From Campylobacter novaezeelandiae (GTDB taxonomy: Bacteria; Campylobacterota; Campylobacteria; Campylobacterales; Campylobacteraceae), in NCBI RefSeq assembly GCF_004323845.1, contig NZ_QPGR01000014.1, positions 1 through 38,738 of the forward strand: DNA of 38,738 bases, given 5' to 3'. The notes beneath the pieces are model-generated. The model saw only the letters and a program-made list of their open reading frames with translations. It ran no database searches and was not told where the DNA came from. This document shows, piece by piece, positions 18,281-27,526 of the stretch. The first letter of the stretch is position 1, and each line of letters begins with the position of its first letter. Made by a program: the position numbers and the translations under genes.

Positions 18281-19596
18281 TTAGCAAATATTTTTCTAAG
18301 AAAAATAAAAGATAAGATAAGCACAAAGATATTTGCCATTAAAGGTGTTAGCCATACTCCATTTAAATTTAAAAACAAAGGAAGTATAAATAAAAAAATA
18401 AGAGGTATAAAAAGATTTTGGTTTAAAGAAATAATAAGAGAGGATTTTGGTTTATTAAAAGCTGTGAGAAAAGAGGTGCTTAAAACATTAATCCAAATGA
18501 TTAAATAATTAAAAGAAAATATCATTAAAGCATGAGATCCAAAATCTAAAAATTCTTTATTTTTATCTTTTGAAAAAAAGCTTATTAAGTTTTCTTTAAA
18601 AGTTAAAACTATAAAAAGTATTGTTATGCTAAAAATAAATGCACTTATTAAAATAGGTATAATCAAATTTTTAACGCGTTTTATATCTTTTTTTGCATAA
18701 TTAAAACTAAGAGCAGGTTGCATCGCATCACACATGCTAATTAGTAAGCTAATAATAAAAGTATTGATATATAAAATAATAGAAAACGCCGCAACACCTT
18801 TAGTGCCTGCAAGATTTAGTAAAACTAAATTAGCAAAAATACTAAATAAAGATGTAGAAACATTATTAAAAAATTCAGAGCTTCCATTATAAATAATGTT
18901 TTTAAATTCTTTAAAACTTAAGGCAATTTTTGTAAATTTTAATTCTAGATTTTGGATTAAAAAAGGTAAAATTCCAAAAATTCCTCCAAGGCTTAAGCCT
19001 ATGCAAGTAGCAAGCGCGGCCGAAAAAACTCCCCAACCTAAAACAACAATAAAAAGATAATCAAAAAATAAATTACTTAAAGCAATGATAATATTTATTA
19101 TCATACTATAAAAAGTTTTGCCACAAATTCTTAAATAATTATCTAAAGCAAAAGAGATCATAGTAATAGGTGCAAATAAAGCAAAAACTATTAAAATTTC
19201 TTTACACAGCTCTTTGACTTCTTTGCTAACATTTAACAAATCAATCAACAAAGGCCCTAAAAAATATTCTATAAATCCCATAAGAAAAGAAAAAGCTAAA
19301 ATAATAACTATACAAGCACTAAACATTGTTTTAGCTTCTTCTTTTTGGTTTTTACCAAGCTTCATAGAAATTTGAACAGCTGATCCAACCCCTATTGTAT
19401 CGGCAATAGCAAAACTCATAATTATAAAAGGTAAAACAAGTCCAAGAGCGGCAAGGGCATTATTTCCTAGATATTTACCAACAAAAATTCCATCAACAAT
19501 ATAATAAAAAGCTAAAAAACTTGCACTAATCATATTAGGAAAAGCACATTTAGAGAATAACTTCCACGCTGGAAGTTTTGTAAATATATCTGACAT
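18277..19596 (-). CDS. MATE-family multidrug/cation efflux protein
   Basis: A 439-residue integral membrane protein with about 12 hydrophobic segments in two similar halves, typical length for MATE exporters, which expel organic cations or drugs using Na+ or H+ gradients. The N-terminal half shows FPNMISASFLAFYYIVDGIFVGKYLGNNALAALG, matching the family's start pattern (here near residues 19-52; shown motif is split across two helices as ASFLAFYYIVDGIF and VGKYLGNNALAALG). Ribosome binding site AAGGAA lies upstream of the ATG. No regulator gene adjoins it. Substrate cannot be read from the sequence. Confidence 0.88.
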   Translation of the reverse strand: MSDIFTKLPAWKLFSKCAFPNMISASFLAFYYIVDGIFVGKYLGNNALAALGLVLPFIIMSFAIADTIGVGSAVQISMKLGKNQKEEAKTMFSACIVIILAFSFLMGFIEYFLGPLLIDLLNVSKEVKELCKEILIVFALFAPITMISFALDNYLRICGKTFYSMIINIIIALSNLFFDYLFIVVLGWGVFSAALATCIGLSLGGIFGILPFLIQNLELKFTKIALSFKEFKNIIYNGSSEFFNNVSTSLFSIFANLVLLNLAGTKGVAAFSIILYINTFIISLLISMCDAMQPALSFNYAKKDIKRVKNLIIPILISAFIFSITILFIVLTFKENLISFFSKDKNKEFLDFGSHALMIFSFNYLIIWINVLSTSFLTAFNKPKSSLIISLNQNLFIPLIFLFILPLFLNLNGVWLTPLMANIFVLILSFIFLRKIFAK

Positions 19597-19761
19597 AAAA
19601 ATTCCTTAAAGATAATAATATTAATTTTTTATCTCTAAAGAAGCTAATATATTGTTTGAAAGCCTAAAATGTAGTGATTAAGTTTTAAAATTCTCATGTA
19701 TATAATTTAATTTATTTTTTATTTTAAGTATTATAGATAATGCAAATAAATAAGTCAAGAT

Positions 19762-19788
19762 TTTTATACCCTATAAAAGGGTATAAAA
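19762..19788. repeat. 10-bp perfect inverted repeat downstream of sodC
   Basis: TTTTATACCC (19762-19771) and GGGTATAAAA (19779-19788) enclose a 7-base loop and abut the sodC stop codon. It probably ends sodC transcription on the minus strand, but there is no clear T-run after the stem in that direction, so an operator or mRNA-stabilising hairpin is also possible. Confidence 0.5.
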
Positions 19789-20328
19789 TTATTTGATAAT
19801 TCCACATGCCATTCTAGCGCCACCACCACCAAGTGCAGCTGGATGATCGCTGTGATTATCTCCGCCAAAATGAATCATTAAAGCGTGATTTTTGATTTCG
19901 CTTAATTTTTTAATTTTTGGAGCTAAAACAGGATTAGTAGCATTTCCTTTATCATCAACATAGAGTGCTGGAAGATCGCCTAAGTGCCCTTTATCATCCC
20001 ATGTAAATGAATGTGTTTTGGTATTTTTAGGATCAAAGTGTCCTCCTGCTTTCATTCCTAAACCTTTTTCAGTCGCCCCACAGTCTGCATTTTCATGAAC
20101 ATGAAAACCATGAATTCCTGGCTGTAAACTATTTAATTGTGGATAAAAAGCTACTCCATATTTTGTTTGAACGGCTACAACTTCTCCTATGGCTTTATTT
20201 CCATTTTTATCAAGTAAATCCATTTTAATAGTTATATGATCTTTAACAGATTTAGGATCAAAAGTTTGATTTTCAGCTGCAAAAAGTAAACTTGCCATTG
20301 CCAAAGATGCAAAAATAATTTTTTTCAT
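19789..20328 (-). CDS. sodC: periplasmic Cu/Zn superoxide dismutase
   Basis: Converts superoxide in the periplasm to hydrogen peroxide and oxygen. The 179-residue precursor has a signal peptide (residues 1-18, ending LLFAA before ENQTF). Metal ligands are visible: H76 and H78 in [11 protein letters not shown]97 in GGHFDP, H106, H115 and D118 in GHLGD, and H153 in [13 protein letters not shown]. The two disulfide cysteines are C83 and C175, the latter in [14 protein letters not shown] is placed upstream of the ATG. My recollection is that C. jejuni and C. coli typically rely on the cytoplasmic SodB, so this gene may be an accessory trait; that needs a survey. Confidence 0.94.
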   Translation of the reverse strand: MKKIIFASLAMASLLFAAENQTFDPKSVKDHITIKMDLLDKNGNKAIGEVVAVQTKYGVAFYPQLNSLQPGIHGFHVHENADCGATEKGLGMKAGGHFDPKNTKTHSFTWDDKGHLGDLPALYVDDKGNATNPVLAPKIKKLSEIKNHALMIHFGGDNHSDHPAALGGGGARMACGIIK

Positions 20329-20357
20329 TTTATCTCCTTTTGTAAATTATATAAGAA

Positions 20358-20388
20358 CTATTATATAACAATTTTTGTTATATAATAG
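20358..20388. promoter_or_regulatory. 14-bp inverted repeat overlapping the sodC promoter
   Basis: The 14-base arm starting CTATTATATAACAA (20358-20371) and its exact reverse complement (20375-20388) flank a 3-base centre. On the minus strand, TATAAT at 20365-20360 is a good -10 for sodC, giving a start near 20353 and a leader of about 25 bases. The repeat thus covers the -10 and spacer, as an operator would. It could instead be a hairpin ending the upstream sulfatase-family gene. Confidence 0.5.
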
Positions 20389-20411
20389 CTTAAAAAAAAT
20401 AATTATTAAAT

Positions 20412-22390
20412 TTACTCATTGGTTAATTTTAGGCGTTTTGCAAGTTGGTAATAATTTAAATTTTTATAATTTTCATAAAAGTTTTTATGATATGTATCAA
20501 GCTTAAAGTCTTTATTGTTGTCTTTTAAGCTCTCATTGTTTTCATAAAAATATCCCTTATTACTTCCTTTAGGGTAAATGCCATATTTATCTATCCATAC
20601 TACTTCATTAAAACCAAATTCTAATCTTTCATCATTTATTTTAGCTAAAAGATTACGCCCGCCTAAGCTTAAATATTTTACTTCGCTTAAACTTAGATCA
20701 TAAAGAGTAGGAAAAATATCTTTGTGCGATCCTATACGGTATTTATTATAATAAATATTATTTTGTAATTTTTTTGGGATATAAAGATAAAAAGGCACAC
20801 CAAAGGCTAAAGCTTTTTGGGTGTTGTAATCTATGCTCAAATCTCTTACTCTGTGATCTCCTGTAGCTGCTATGATGATGCTATCCTTAAAAGAACTTTG
20901 TTTTACTTTGCTAAGAAATTTTCCAAATTCATTATTAGCATAAATATAAGCTTTGATGATATTTTCTTGTTTATCTTTTTTATAAGGTAGTTTATCTAGT
21001 AAAGCTTTAGGGATATCATTTAAAATAGGTAATTCATTTGTGGGAATTTTATAAGGAGGGTGATTTGAAATACTTAAAGAAATGATTAGAGTATTTGTAG
21101 GATTTTTTTCTAAAATTTCATAAATTTTTCTATACATAAATTCATCAGCTACTCCATAACCATTTTCTGTTTGTGCTGCTTTTGGGTATTCTTTTATCAA
21201 ATCATTTTCATCAATTATTTCATCGATACCTAAAATATTTAAGTAATTTTTAATATTTTGCCAAGAACCATTTCCCGCATAGATAAAAATTACTTTATAT
21301 CCGGCTTTCTTATAAATTTGCATAGGAGTAAAATCTAAATGCTGTTTTTGAAAAGAGCTAGTAGAGATATTGCCAAAAGGACTTAAGAAAAATAAATGTG
21401 CAAAGCTATTAATAGTACCATTGGCAGAACTTAAAAATCTTGTAAATACAAAATCTTCTTTAAAGTGTTTATCTAATGCGCCTAAAAAATTATGTTTTTT
21501 ATCACTAAATTCTAATAAATTTAGTCCAAAACTCTCCATTAAATTAATATAAATACTAGCTTTTGCGTTTTTAGCTATTTCATTTTTGGCGCTTGTTTTA
21601 AACAAAGGAAAAAGTTCTTCTTCTAAGATTTTAGCTTTATTAGTATCAATAAATGAAAATTTATTTTCTTCTTTAAATTGTTTATGTGCCCAAGCAAAAG
21701 CCATAAGAGGATTTAGCATAATATCATTTAAAACCTCAAACTGCGAAAAGGAATAATTTTGCACATTAATGGCCACATGTTTAAAAGGTCCTCTTAAAGC
21801 TAAAACATAAATTAAAATAAGTAATAAATTTGAAAAGATTAGCATAAGGGGTTTTAAACGATATTTTTTAAATTTAAGTTTTAAAATTTTAATATTAATA
21901 TAAATGCAAATTAAAGCACAAAATAAAGCAAAAATAAGTATGGTAAATACAGGATAATCATTTAAAATAATCTTAAAAAGAGCTTGTATATTATCATCTT
22001 TAGCACTAAAGATAAAAATATCAATCTTGCTTTTATAGATTTCATAATAATAGTATTTAATAAAAGAAAAAATTGCACAAAGAAAAGCTATAAGGGCTAT
22101 ATAAATACTAGATAAAACAAAATAACTTTTTTTAAGAAATTGTGCTATACCCCCCCATTAAATTTCATAAAAATCAAACTTAAAAATCCACAAAGCAAAA
22201 GAGGTAAAAAAGCCACACTTAAAAATCTTATATCGTGATAAGCCCCTAATATATACATAAGAAAAAATTCATTTTTATTTTGCACTAAATTATCAGAAAT
22301 AAAAGTAAAATGCATAAAAATTCTATTTAAGCTAAAAATTAAAATCAAAATAGAACTAAAAATACTAATTTGAAGTAAAATCTTTCTCAT
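20412..22390 (-). pseudogene. LTA-synthase/sulfatase-family membrane transferase, phase OFF
   Basis: Two adjacent reading frames form one gene interrupted at a G7 tract (minus strand, 22156-22150). The first frame (ATG at 22390) makes 81 residues ending FNGGV. Adding one G joins it to the downstream frame with no stop, giving 659 residues: I checked the 300 bases between. The joined protein has about five membrane segments, then an alkaline-phosphatase-type domain with metal ligand E286 (NLMESFG), the probable nucleophile T326 in SANGTINSF, the GDH motif (AATGDHRVRD) and SHKDIFPTL. This layout fits enzymes that transfer phosphoglycerol or phosphoethanolamine to surface polymers. An internal ATG at 21845 might give a soluble fragment lacking most membrane segments. 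AAGG precedes the 22390 start. C. jejuni has sulfatase-family membrane proteins; I cannot name the orthologue with certainty. Confidence 0.85.
22150..22156 (-). repeat. G7 contingency tract (coding strand), OFF state
   Basis: Seven G on the minus strand, at codons 79-81 of the sulfatase-family gene. G7 leads to a TAG two codons later; G8 would read through to the 659-residue product. Confidence 0.85.
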
Positions 22391-22597
22391 TATTTGCCTT
22401 AAAATTAAATTTCTTTGTTTTTTTAAATTAATTATAAAAACAAAGATTGAATATAGATGAGATTATATCGTTTTTTTTTTTTTTTGAATTTCAATAAATT
22501 TATAAAAAATTTTAAAACGAATTTATCTTTAGAGTGTTAGAAAATATAAAACATTAAAATACAAAATTTAAATGTAATTTTTAAATTGAAAAATATT
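22391..22597. other. AT-rich spacer with T15 tract between uvrB and the sulfatase gene
   Basis: About 200 bases without a gene. It holds the 15-base T run at 22471-22485 (A15 on the minus strand), about 80 bases upstream of the sulfatase-family ATG, where slippage could alter promoter spacing. The leader and promoter of the sulfatase gene and the 3' end of uvrB must be here; no strong GC hairpin was seen. Confidence 0.5.
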
Positions 22598-24571
22598 TTA
22601 TAAATTTTTCAATTTATTAATCTCATCTCTAATACTAGCGGCTTTTTCAAATTCTAAGGCTTTAGCAGCTTCTAACATCTCTTTTCTAAGCTCTTTGATG
22701 ATTTTTGCTCTTTCATTTGCTGGCATTTTTTCAAATTTTTTACCTTTGCGATAAATTTCACCTAAATCTTCTTCATTTTTTAAACTTTCTTCTAAATGCC
22801 TTTTAACTGAAGTTGGTATAATACTATGCTTTTTATTGTATGCTTCTTGAAGTTTTCTTCTTTCATTTGTGGTATCTATGGCTTCTTGCATAGATTTTGT
22901 GATCTTTTTAGCAAATAATAAAACTTTTCCATTTACATTTCTAGCTGCTCTTCCCATAGTTTGAATCAAACTCGTAGTACTTCTTAAAAAACCTTCTTTA
23001 TCTGCATCCATAATTGCTATAAGTGAAACCTCAGGCAAATCAAGTCCTTCTCTAAGTAAATTAATGCCTATTAGCATATCAAAATTTCCACTTCTTAAAT
23101 TTCTAATTATTTCATTACGCTCAATCGCATCTATGTCAGAATGCATATATTTAACTTTTATGCCAAGTTCTAAGTAGTATTTTGTAAGCTCTTCGGCTAA
23201 TTTTTTGGTTAAAACAGTTACTAAAACCCTTTCATTTCTTTCTATAACTTTTTTAGCTTCATCAAATAGGATTTCAACCTGATTGTCGCTATCTTTAATT
23301 TCGATTTTTGGATCTAAAAGTCCCGTTGGACGCATAATTTGATGAAAAATATTTTCTTTGCTAAGTTCAAGTTCAAGCGGAGCAGGGGTTGCTGAAACAA
23401 ATAAAAATTGACAATCTTTGTGAATAAATTCATCAAACATTAAAGGACGGTTATCAAGGGCTGAGGGCAAACGAAAACCATAATCAACTAAGGTTTGCTT
23501 TCTGCTTCTATCTCCTGCAAACATTCCACGAAATTGTGGTAAAGAAACGTGACTTTCATCAACAATGACTAGAAATTTTCTATTTTTAATAGCAAAATAA
23601 TCAAAAAGTGTATAGGGTGTATCTCCTTCTTTAATCCCTGTTAAATGCCTTGCATAATTTTCAACCCCTTTACACATACCTGTACTTTCAAGCATTTCAA
23701 GATCAAATTCAACACGCTGTTTAAGGCGTTGATATTCTACAAGTTTGTTTTCATGTTCAAACCAAGCTAAGCGTTCATTTAATTCTGATTTTATATCTTT
23801 TATGGCTTTTTTTAAGCGAACTTCACCCACGCTAAATTGACTAGTTGGATAAAGAATAAAACGTTTTAAATCTTTGATTTTTTTATTTTCAAAAATATTA
23901 AAATGATACATACATTCAAGCTCATCGCCAAAAAATTCAAGTCTGACTACTTCATCTTCATAATAAGCAGGATAAATATCAATAATATCTCCATTTACTC
24001 GAAAATCTGCACGATCAAAAAAATTATCATTTCTTTTATAGCCCATATCTACAAGTTTTTTTAAAAGTTCTTTTTGAGAAATTTGCATTCCTTGTTCAAA
24101 GATTAAAACCATACCTATATATTCATTTGGATTTCCAAGTCCATAATTTGCCGAAACACTTGCAATACAAATTACATCTTCATAACTTAAAAGTGAAGCA
24201 GTTGCACTAAGTCTTAATCTCTCTAGATCTTCATTTGTTGAGCTATCTTTTTCTATAAAAACATCAGTACGCGGAATATAAGCTTCAGGTTGATAGTAAT
24301 CATAATAGCTTATAAAATACTCTACATGATTTTTAGAAAAAAAACCTTTGAATTCGCTATAAAGTTGAGCACATAAACTTTTATTGTGACTCATAATAAG
24401 AGTTGGCATATTTAGTTTTTTTATGATATTTGCCATACTAAAGGTTTTTCCACTTCCTGTTACCCCTAGTAAAGTTTGATATTTATTACCTTGTTTAATG
24501 CTTTTTACTATCCCTTCAATAGCTTGTTTTTGATCAGGACTTGGTTTTAAATTACTTGTAAGTTCAAACAT
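22598..24571 (-). CDS. uvrB: excinuclease ABC subunit B
   Basis: DNA damage verification helicase of nucleotide excision repair; works with UvrA and UvrC, and follows Mfd-marked sites. The 657-residue protein has Walker A GVTGSGKT at 36-43, the beta-hairpin region [12 protein letters not shown] near residue 90-101, VDESH near 335, the motif [12 protein letters not shown], and the C-terminal UVR motif ([24 protein letters not shown] region) near 620-655. The length is normal. The ribosome binding site is weak (AAAGAA). It is divergent from the coiled-coil gene at 24720. Confidence 0.97.
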   Translation of the reverse strand: MFELTSNLKPSPDQKQAIEGIVKSIKQGNKYQTLLGVTGSGKTFSMANIIKKLNMPTLIMSHNKSLCAQLYSEFKGFFSKNHVEYFISYYDYYQPEAYIPRTDVFIEKDSSTNEDLERLRLSATASLLSYEDVICIASVSANYGLGNPNEYIGMVLIFEQGMQISQKELLKKLVDMGYKRNDNFFDRADFRVNGDIIDIYPAYYEDEVVRLEFFGDELECMYHFNIFENKKIKDLKRFILYPTSQFSVGEVRLKKAIKDIKSELNERLAWFEHENKLVEYQRLKQRVEFDLEMLESTGMCKGVENYARHLTGIKEGDTPYTLFDYFAIKNRKFLVIVDESHVSLPQFRGMFAGDRSRKQTLVDYGFRLPSALDNRPLMFDEFIHKDCQFLFVSATPAPLELELSKENIFHQIMRPTGLLDPKIEIKDSDNQVEILFDEAKKVIERNERVLVTVLTKKLAEELTKYYLELGIKVKYMHSDIDAIERNEIIRNLRSGNFDMLIGINLLREGLDLPEVSLIAIMDADKEGFLRSTTSLIQTMGRAARNVNGKVLLFAKKITKSMQEAIDTTNERRKLQEAYNKKHSIIPTSVKRHLEESLKNEEDLGEIYRKGKKFEKMPANERAKIIKELRKEMLEAAKALEFEKAASIRDEINKLKNL

Positions 24572-24619
24572 TTCTTTTACTTTATTTTGTTTTTAAGAAA
24601 ATATTTTAAAAAAAAATGG

Positions 24620-24662
24620 CTTAAATTTAAGTTCAAATGAAAACTTAAATTTAAGTTTTTTT
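24620..24662. promoter_or_regulatory. twin 12-bp palindromes between uvrB and the coiled-coil gene
   Basis: CTTAAATTTAAG occurs twice (24620-24631 and 24644-24655), each a perfect palindrome; centres are 24 bases apart. Together they also fold as one 14-base stem with an 8-base loop, followed by T7 at 24656-24662, directly upstream of a -10 element. Either a double operator for the divergent pair or a terminator-like hairpin blocking antisense transcription. Confidence 0.5.
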
Positions 24663-24664
24663 GC

Positions 24665-24670
24665 TACAAT
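24665..24670 (+). promoter_or_regulatory. candidate -10 for the 24720-27486 operon
   Basis: TACAAT at 24665-24670, preceded by a T7 run and TGC, fits the Campylobacter sigma70 pattern. It predicts a transcript start near 24677, about 43 bases before the ATG at 24720. Confidence 0.5.
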
Positions 24671-24719
24671 TATAGATATTAAATTCATATAAACTTTAAA
24701 AGTAAAAAGGCAAATAATT

Positions 24720-24950
24720 ATGTATGATGAAAAAATTATAAATACTATGACAGATAAAGTAAATGAGCTTTTGGCTAAATACAATGAAGTATGCGAAGCA
24801 AATGAGAATTTAAGAAATGAGCTTGTAAGCGTAAAAGCTCAAAATGAAGCAAAAAGCAATCAAATAATGCGTTTAGAAGAAGAGCTTAAAACTAAAAATA
24901 TAGCTAGCGAAGATATAGTGAAAAAAATAGAGGCTGTTCTTGCAAAGTGA
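24720..24950 (+). CDS. small coiled-coil protein, ZapB-like in appearance
   Basis: A 76-residue acidic protein that is almost entirely coiled coil (heptads from about residue 10 to 60, with ENLRNELVSVKAQNEAKSNQ in the centre). No membrane segment or signal. The size and composition recall ZapB, a division-ring accessory protein, but this resemblance is only structural. A homologue occupies the same place after uvrB in C. jejuni, as I recall. It overlaps the next gene by 11 bases. If the downstream gene is a ZapA-like protein, the pair would be a divisome module; the second is not clearly so. Confidence 0.75.
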   Translation: MYDEKIINTMTDKVNELLAKYNEVCEANENLRNELVSVKAQNEAKSNQIMRLEEELKTKNIASEDIVKKIEAVLAK

Positions 24951-25194
24951 CAATTTAAGACGCGTTATAATTAATGTTTCTGCAAAAGATTTTGGCATAA
25001 GATGTAGTGAAGAATTTGCCAATTTTTTAGAAGATGAAATTGCACTTATTTCTGGCGGAACTAAAAAAATAGAATTAACACGTTTTGTAGATGCTTTTGT
25101 TAAAAAAAGTTATGAAAATTATATTACACAAAGAGAGTTAAAAAAACTTATAAAAACCATTGATGAAGAACTTCCCTTAAAAAATGAAATTTAA
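24940..25194 (+). CDS. conserved small protein of unknown function
   Basis: 84 residues starting at TTG 24940, with AGAGG six bases upstream; no in-frame ATG or GTG is available near. The N-terminal part, RRVIINVSAKDFGIRCSEEF, looks like the beta-hairpin start of a small alpha/beta protein, followed by helices ending in a charged tail. In size and position after a coiled-coil protein it could be a ZapA-like division factor, but I do not see enough to claim that. It overlaps both neighbours by 11 bases, so it belongs to the same operon. Confidence 0.7.
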   Translation: MQSDNLRRVIINVSAKDFGIRCSEEFANFLEDEIALISGGTKKIELTRFVDAFVKKSYENYITQRELKKLIKTIDEELPLKNEI

Positions 25195-25651
25195 AAGAGC
25201 TTTTACCTTGCTTGAGCTTATATTTGTTATTTTGATTATAGGAATTTTAGCAAGTTTAGCTCTTCCTTTTTTATCCCAAAATAAAAATGATGCAAAATTA
25301 CTAAAAGCTAAGATTGAATATCAAATGATTTCTTCAAGTTTGGCTTTAATGAGAAACGAAGCTTCTTTAAAACAGGTAGCTTATACTTCAGTGCTTGATA
25401 ATGCAAAATTTTTTAAAGAAAATGAAAAATTATTTTTTTGTGAACAAACCATATCATGTGAAGATAAAAATTGTTGTTCTTTTTCGCTTTTTAATCTTCC
25501 TTTGTATTCAAGTAAAGATTCTTGGATAAAAATATCTTTTAATTCTTATCGTTTTTTTTTAAATTCAAAACAAAGCATAGATTTTGTTTATGATCCTAAA
25601 GAGGGTATTTTAAAATGTGTCGATAATCAATTATGTAAAGAATTTATATGA
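25184..25651 (+). CDS. type II secretion/type IV pilus-type prepilin
   Basis: A 155-residue pseudopilin. The N-terminus KRAFTLLELIFVILIIGIL is a class III prepilin signal: cleavage is expected after Ala6, leaving an N-terminal Phe with Glu at mature position 5, then a hydrophobic helix. The C-terminal domain is small with clustered cysteines (CEQTISCEDKNCC, then CVDNQLC) that could form disulfides. In Campylobacter such proteins belong to the competence-linked type II-like system (Cts), whose other genes are elsewhere. It is co-transcribed with priA (4-base overlap). Which Cts pseudopilin it corresponds to cannot be told. Confidence 0.85.
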   Translation: MKFKRAFTLLELIFVILIIGILASLALPFLSQNKNDAKLLKAKIEYQMISSSLALMRNEASLKQVAYTSVLDNAKFFKENEKLFFCEQTISCEDKNCCSFSLFNLPLYSSKDSWIKISFNSYRFFLNSKQSIDFVYDPKEGILKCVDNQLCKEFI

Positions 25652-27486
25652 AATACTATGAAATAGCCATTATAGGTTTTTATTTAGAAAATTTAGTTTT
25701 TCATAGTGTTTTAGAGCTTTCGCCTTTAACTCAAGTTATCGTTGATTTAAAAGGAAAAAAAAATTTAAAAGCTATAATTATACAAGAGTGTAAAAAACCA
25801 GAGTTTCAAACACAAGAGATTAAAGAAATTTTACCTTATTCTTTAAGCCCTTTTCAATTTGAATTAGCAAATTTTATTTCTTATTATTATGCAACTAAAT
25901 TAAGTTTTGTTTTGGGATTTTTTGAGTGTTCTAAAAAATATGAAAATAATAGCATTGAAATTTTAAATAAACCATGTTTAAATGATAAACAAGAAAGTGC
26001 GTTAAATTTTATAAAAAATCATCAAAGTTCTTTATTGTTTGCAGATACAGGAAGTGGAAAAACTGAGATTTATATTTCTTTAATCAAAGAATACCTAGAA
26101 AAAGGTAAACAAGTTTTACTTTTAATGCCTGAGATTTCACTTACACCTCAAATGCAAAAAAGGCTTGAAAAATATTTTAAAGACTATTTTTTTCTTTGGC
26201 ATTCTAAAATTTCAAAGAAAAAAAAACAAGAGTATTTATTTGCACTTGAAGAAGGTAAAAAGCTCTTAGTTGCAGGTGCAAGATCGGCTCTTTTTCTTCC
26301 TTTTAGAAATTTAGGACTTATTATAGTAGATGAAGAACATGATAATTCTTATAAAGCTTCCAATAAGCCCTATATTAATGCAAGAGATTTAGCCCTTTTT
26401 ATAGGAGCAAAGCAAAACATTAAAGTTGTTTTAGGATCAGCTACACCCTCTTTGGTGAGTTTTTATAAACAAAAAAGTTTTAGACTTAAAGGGACTTTTT
26501 TTGAAAGTAAAAAACATTTTATATTTGATGAGAGCGAACTTAATATCACGCCTACTTTATTAAATGAGTTAGAAAAAACTTTAAATCATCAAAAACAAGC
26601 TATTGTTTTTTTACCCACTCGTGCAAATTTTCGTCAAATTGTTTGTAGAAATTGTGGCAATACTATAAAATGCCCTTTTTGTTCAATCCCTATGAGTTTA
26701 CACAAAAATAAAAATTTGCTTAAATGCCACTATTGTAATTTTTCAAAACCAGTTGATCAAACATGCCCTAGTTGCAATGCTTTAATGCTAGAAGCTAAAA
26801 AAATGGGCACAGCTGAGTTGTGTGAACTTCTTTTAGGATACTTTCCTAATGCAAATATTAAAAGATTTGATAGCGATGAGGTTAGCACATTAAAAAAACT
26901 TAATACTATTTTAAAAGAATTTAATGAAAGAAAAATTGATATTTTAGTTGGCACTTCTATGCTTGCTAAAGGGCATGATTATCATAGCGTTGATTTAAGT
27001 GTGATTTTGGGACTTGATGAGTATTTATATAGGCCTAATTATAAAGCGACAGAAGAAACTTTATCTTTGGCTATGCAAGTGGCTGGTAGGGCAGGTCGCA
27101 AAGGTGAAGCAAGGGTTCTTTTGCAAACTAAAAATAGAGATTTTTTTGAAAAATATATTCAAGATTATGATGCTTTTTTAAAAGATGAGCTTTGTTTTAG
27201 AAAGGATCTTTATCCTCCTTTTAAAAGACTTTTAAGAATTATCATAGAGGATAAAGACTTGTTAAGTGCAAGTAAATTATGTGAAAATTTAGCCCTAAAG
27301 ATTAAAAAAATATCACAAATTGAGCTTATAGGTTATGGAGCTTGTGGTATAGAAATGATTAATTCTAAGTATCGTTTTTATATTTTATTAAGAAGTGATT
27401 CTTATAAAAGTCTTATTGCCATTCAAAATTATATGCTTGATTTTAAAAATATAAGTTCTGATATAGATCCTATCGATTTTTCTTAA
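25648..27486 (+). CDS. priA: primosomal replication helicase PriA
   Basis: Restarts collapsed replication forks by loading the replicative helicase. The 612-residue protein has Walker A DTGSGKT at 133-139, DEEH at 228-231, the zinc-binding cysteines in CRNCGNTIKCPFC, CHYC and CPSC near residues 334-373, and helicase motif VAGRAGRKGEARV near 478-490. It is shorter than E. coli PriA (732) mainly in the N-terminal 3' DNA-end-binding region. It ends convergently with the DUF2972 gene, 40 bases away. Confidence 0.95.
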   Translation: MKYYEIAIIGFYLENLVFHSVLELSPLTQVIVDLKGKKNLKAIIIQECKKPEFQTQEIKEILPYSLSPFQFELANFISYYYATKLSFVLGFFECSKKYENNSIEILNKPCLNDKQESALNFIKNHQSSLLFADTGSGKTEIYISLIKEYLEKGKQVLLLMPEISLTPQMQKRLEKYFKDYFFLWHSKISKKKKQEYLFALEEGKKLLVAGARSALFLPFRNLGLIIVDEEHDNSYKASNKPYINARDLALFIGAKQNIKVVLGSATPSLVSFYKQKSFRLKGTFFESKKHFIFDESELNITPTLLNELEKTLNHQKQAIVFLPTRANFRQIVCRNCGNTIKCPFCSIPMSLHKNKNLLKCHYCNFSKPVDQTCPSCNALMLEAKKMGTAELCELLLGYFPNANIKRFDSDEVSTLKKLNTILKEFNERKIDILVGTSMLAKGHDYHSVDLSVILGLDEYLYRPNYKATEETLSLAMQVAGRAGRKGEARVLLQTKNRDFFEKYIQDYDAFLKDELCFRKDLYPPFKRLLRIIIEDKDLLSASKLCENLALKIKKISQIELIGYGACGIEMINSKYRFYILLRSDSYKSLIAIQNYMLDFKNISSDIDPIDFS

Positions 27487-27526
27487 AATTTAAATTATTA
27501 ATTTAATAAAATTTGCAATTATAATT

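Noticed and set aside
27487..27526. Short AT-only inverted repeat between priA and the DUF2972 gene
   Set aside because: TAAAATT/AATTTTA pairing has no G or C and is expected by chance in this composition.
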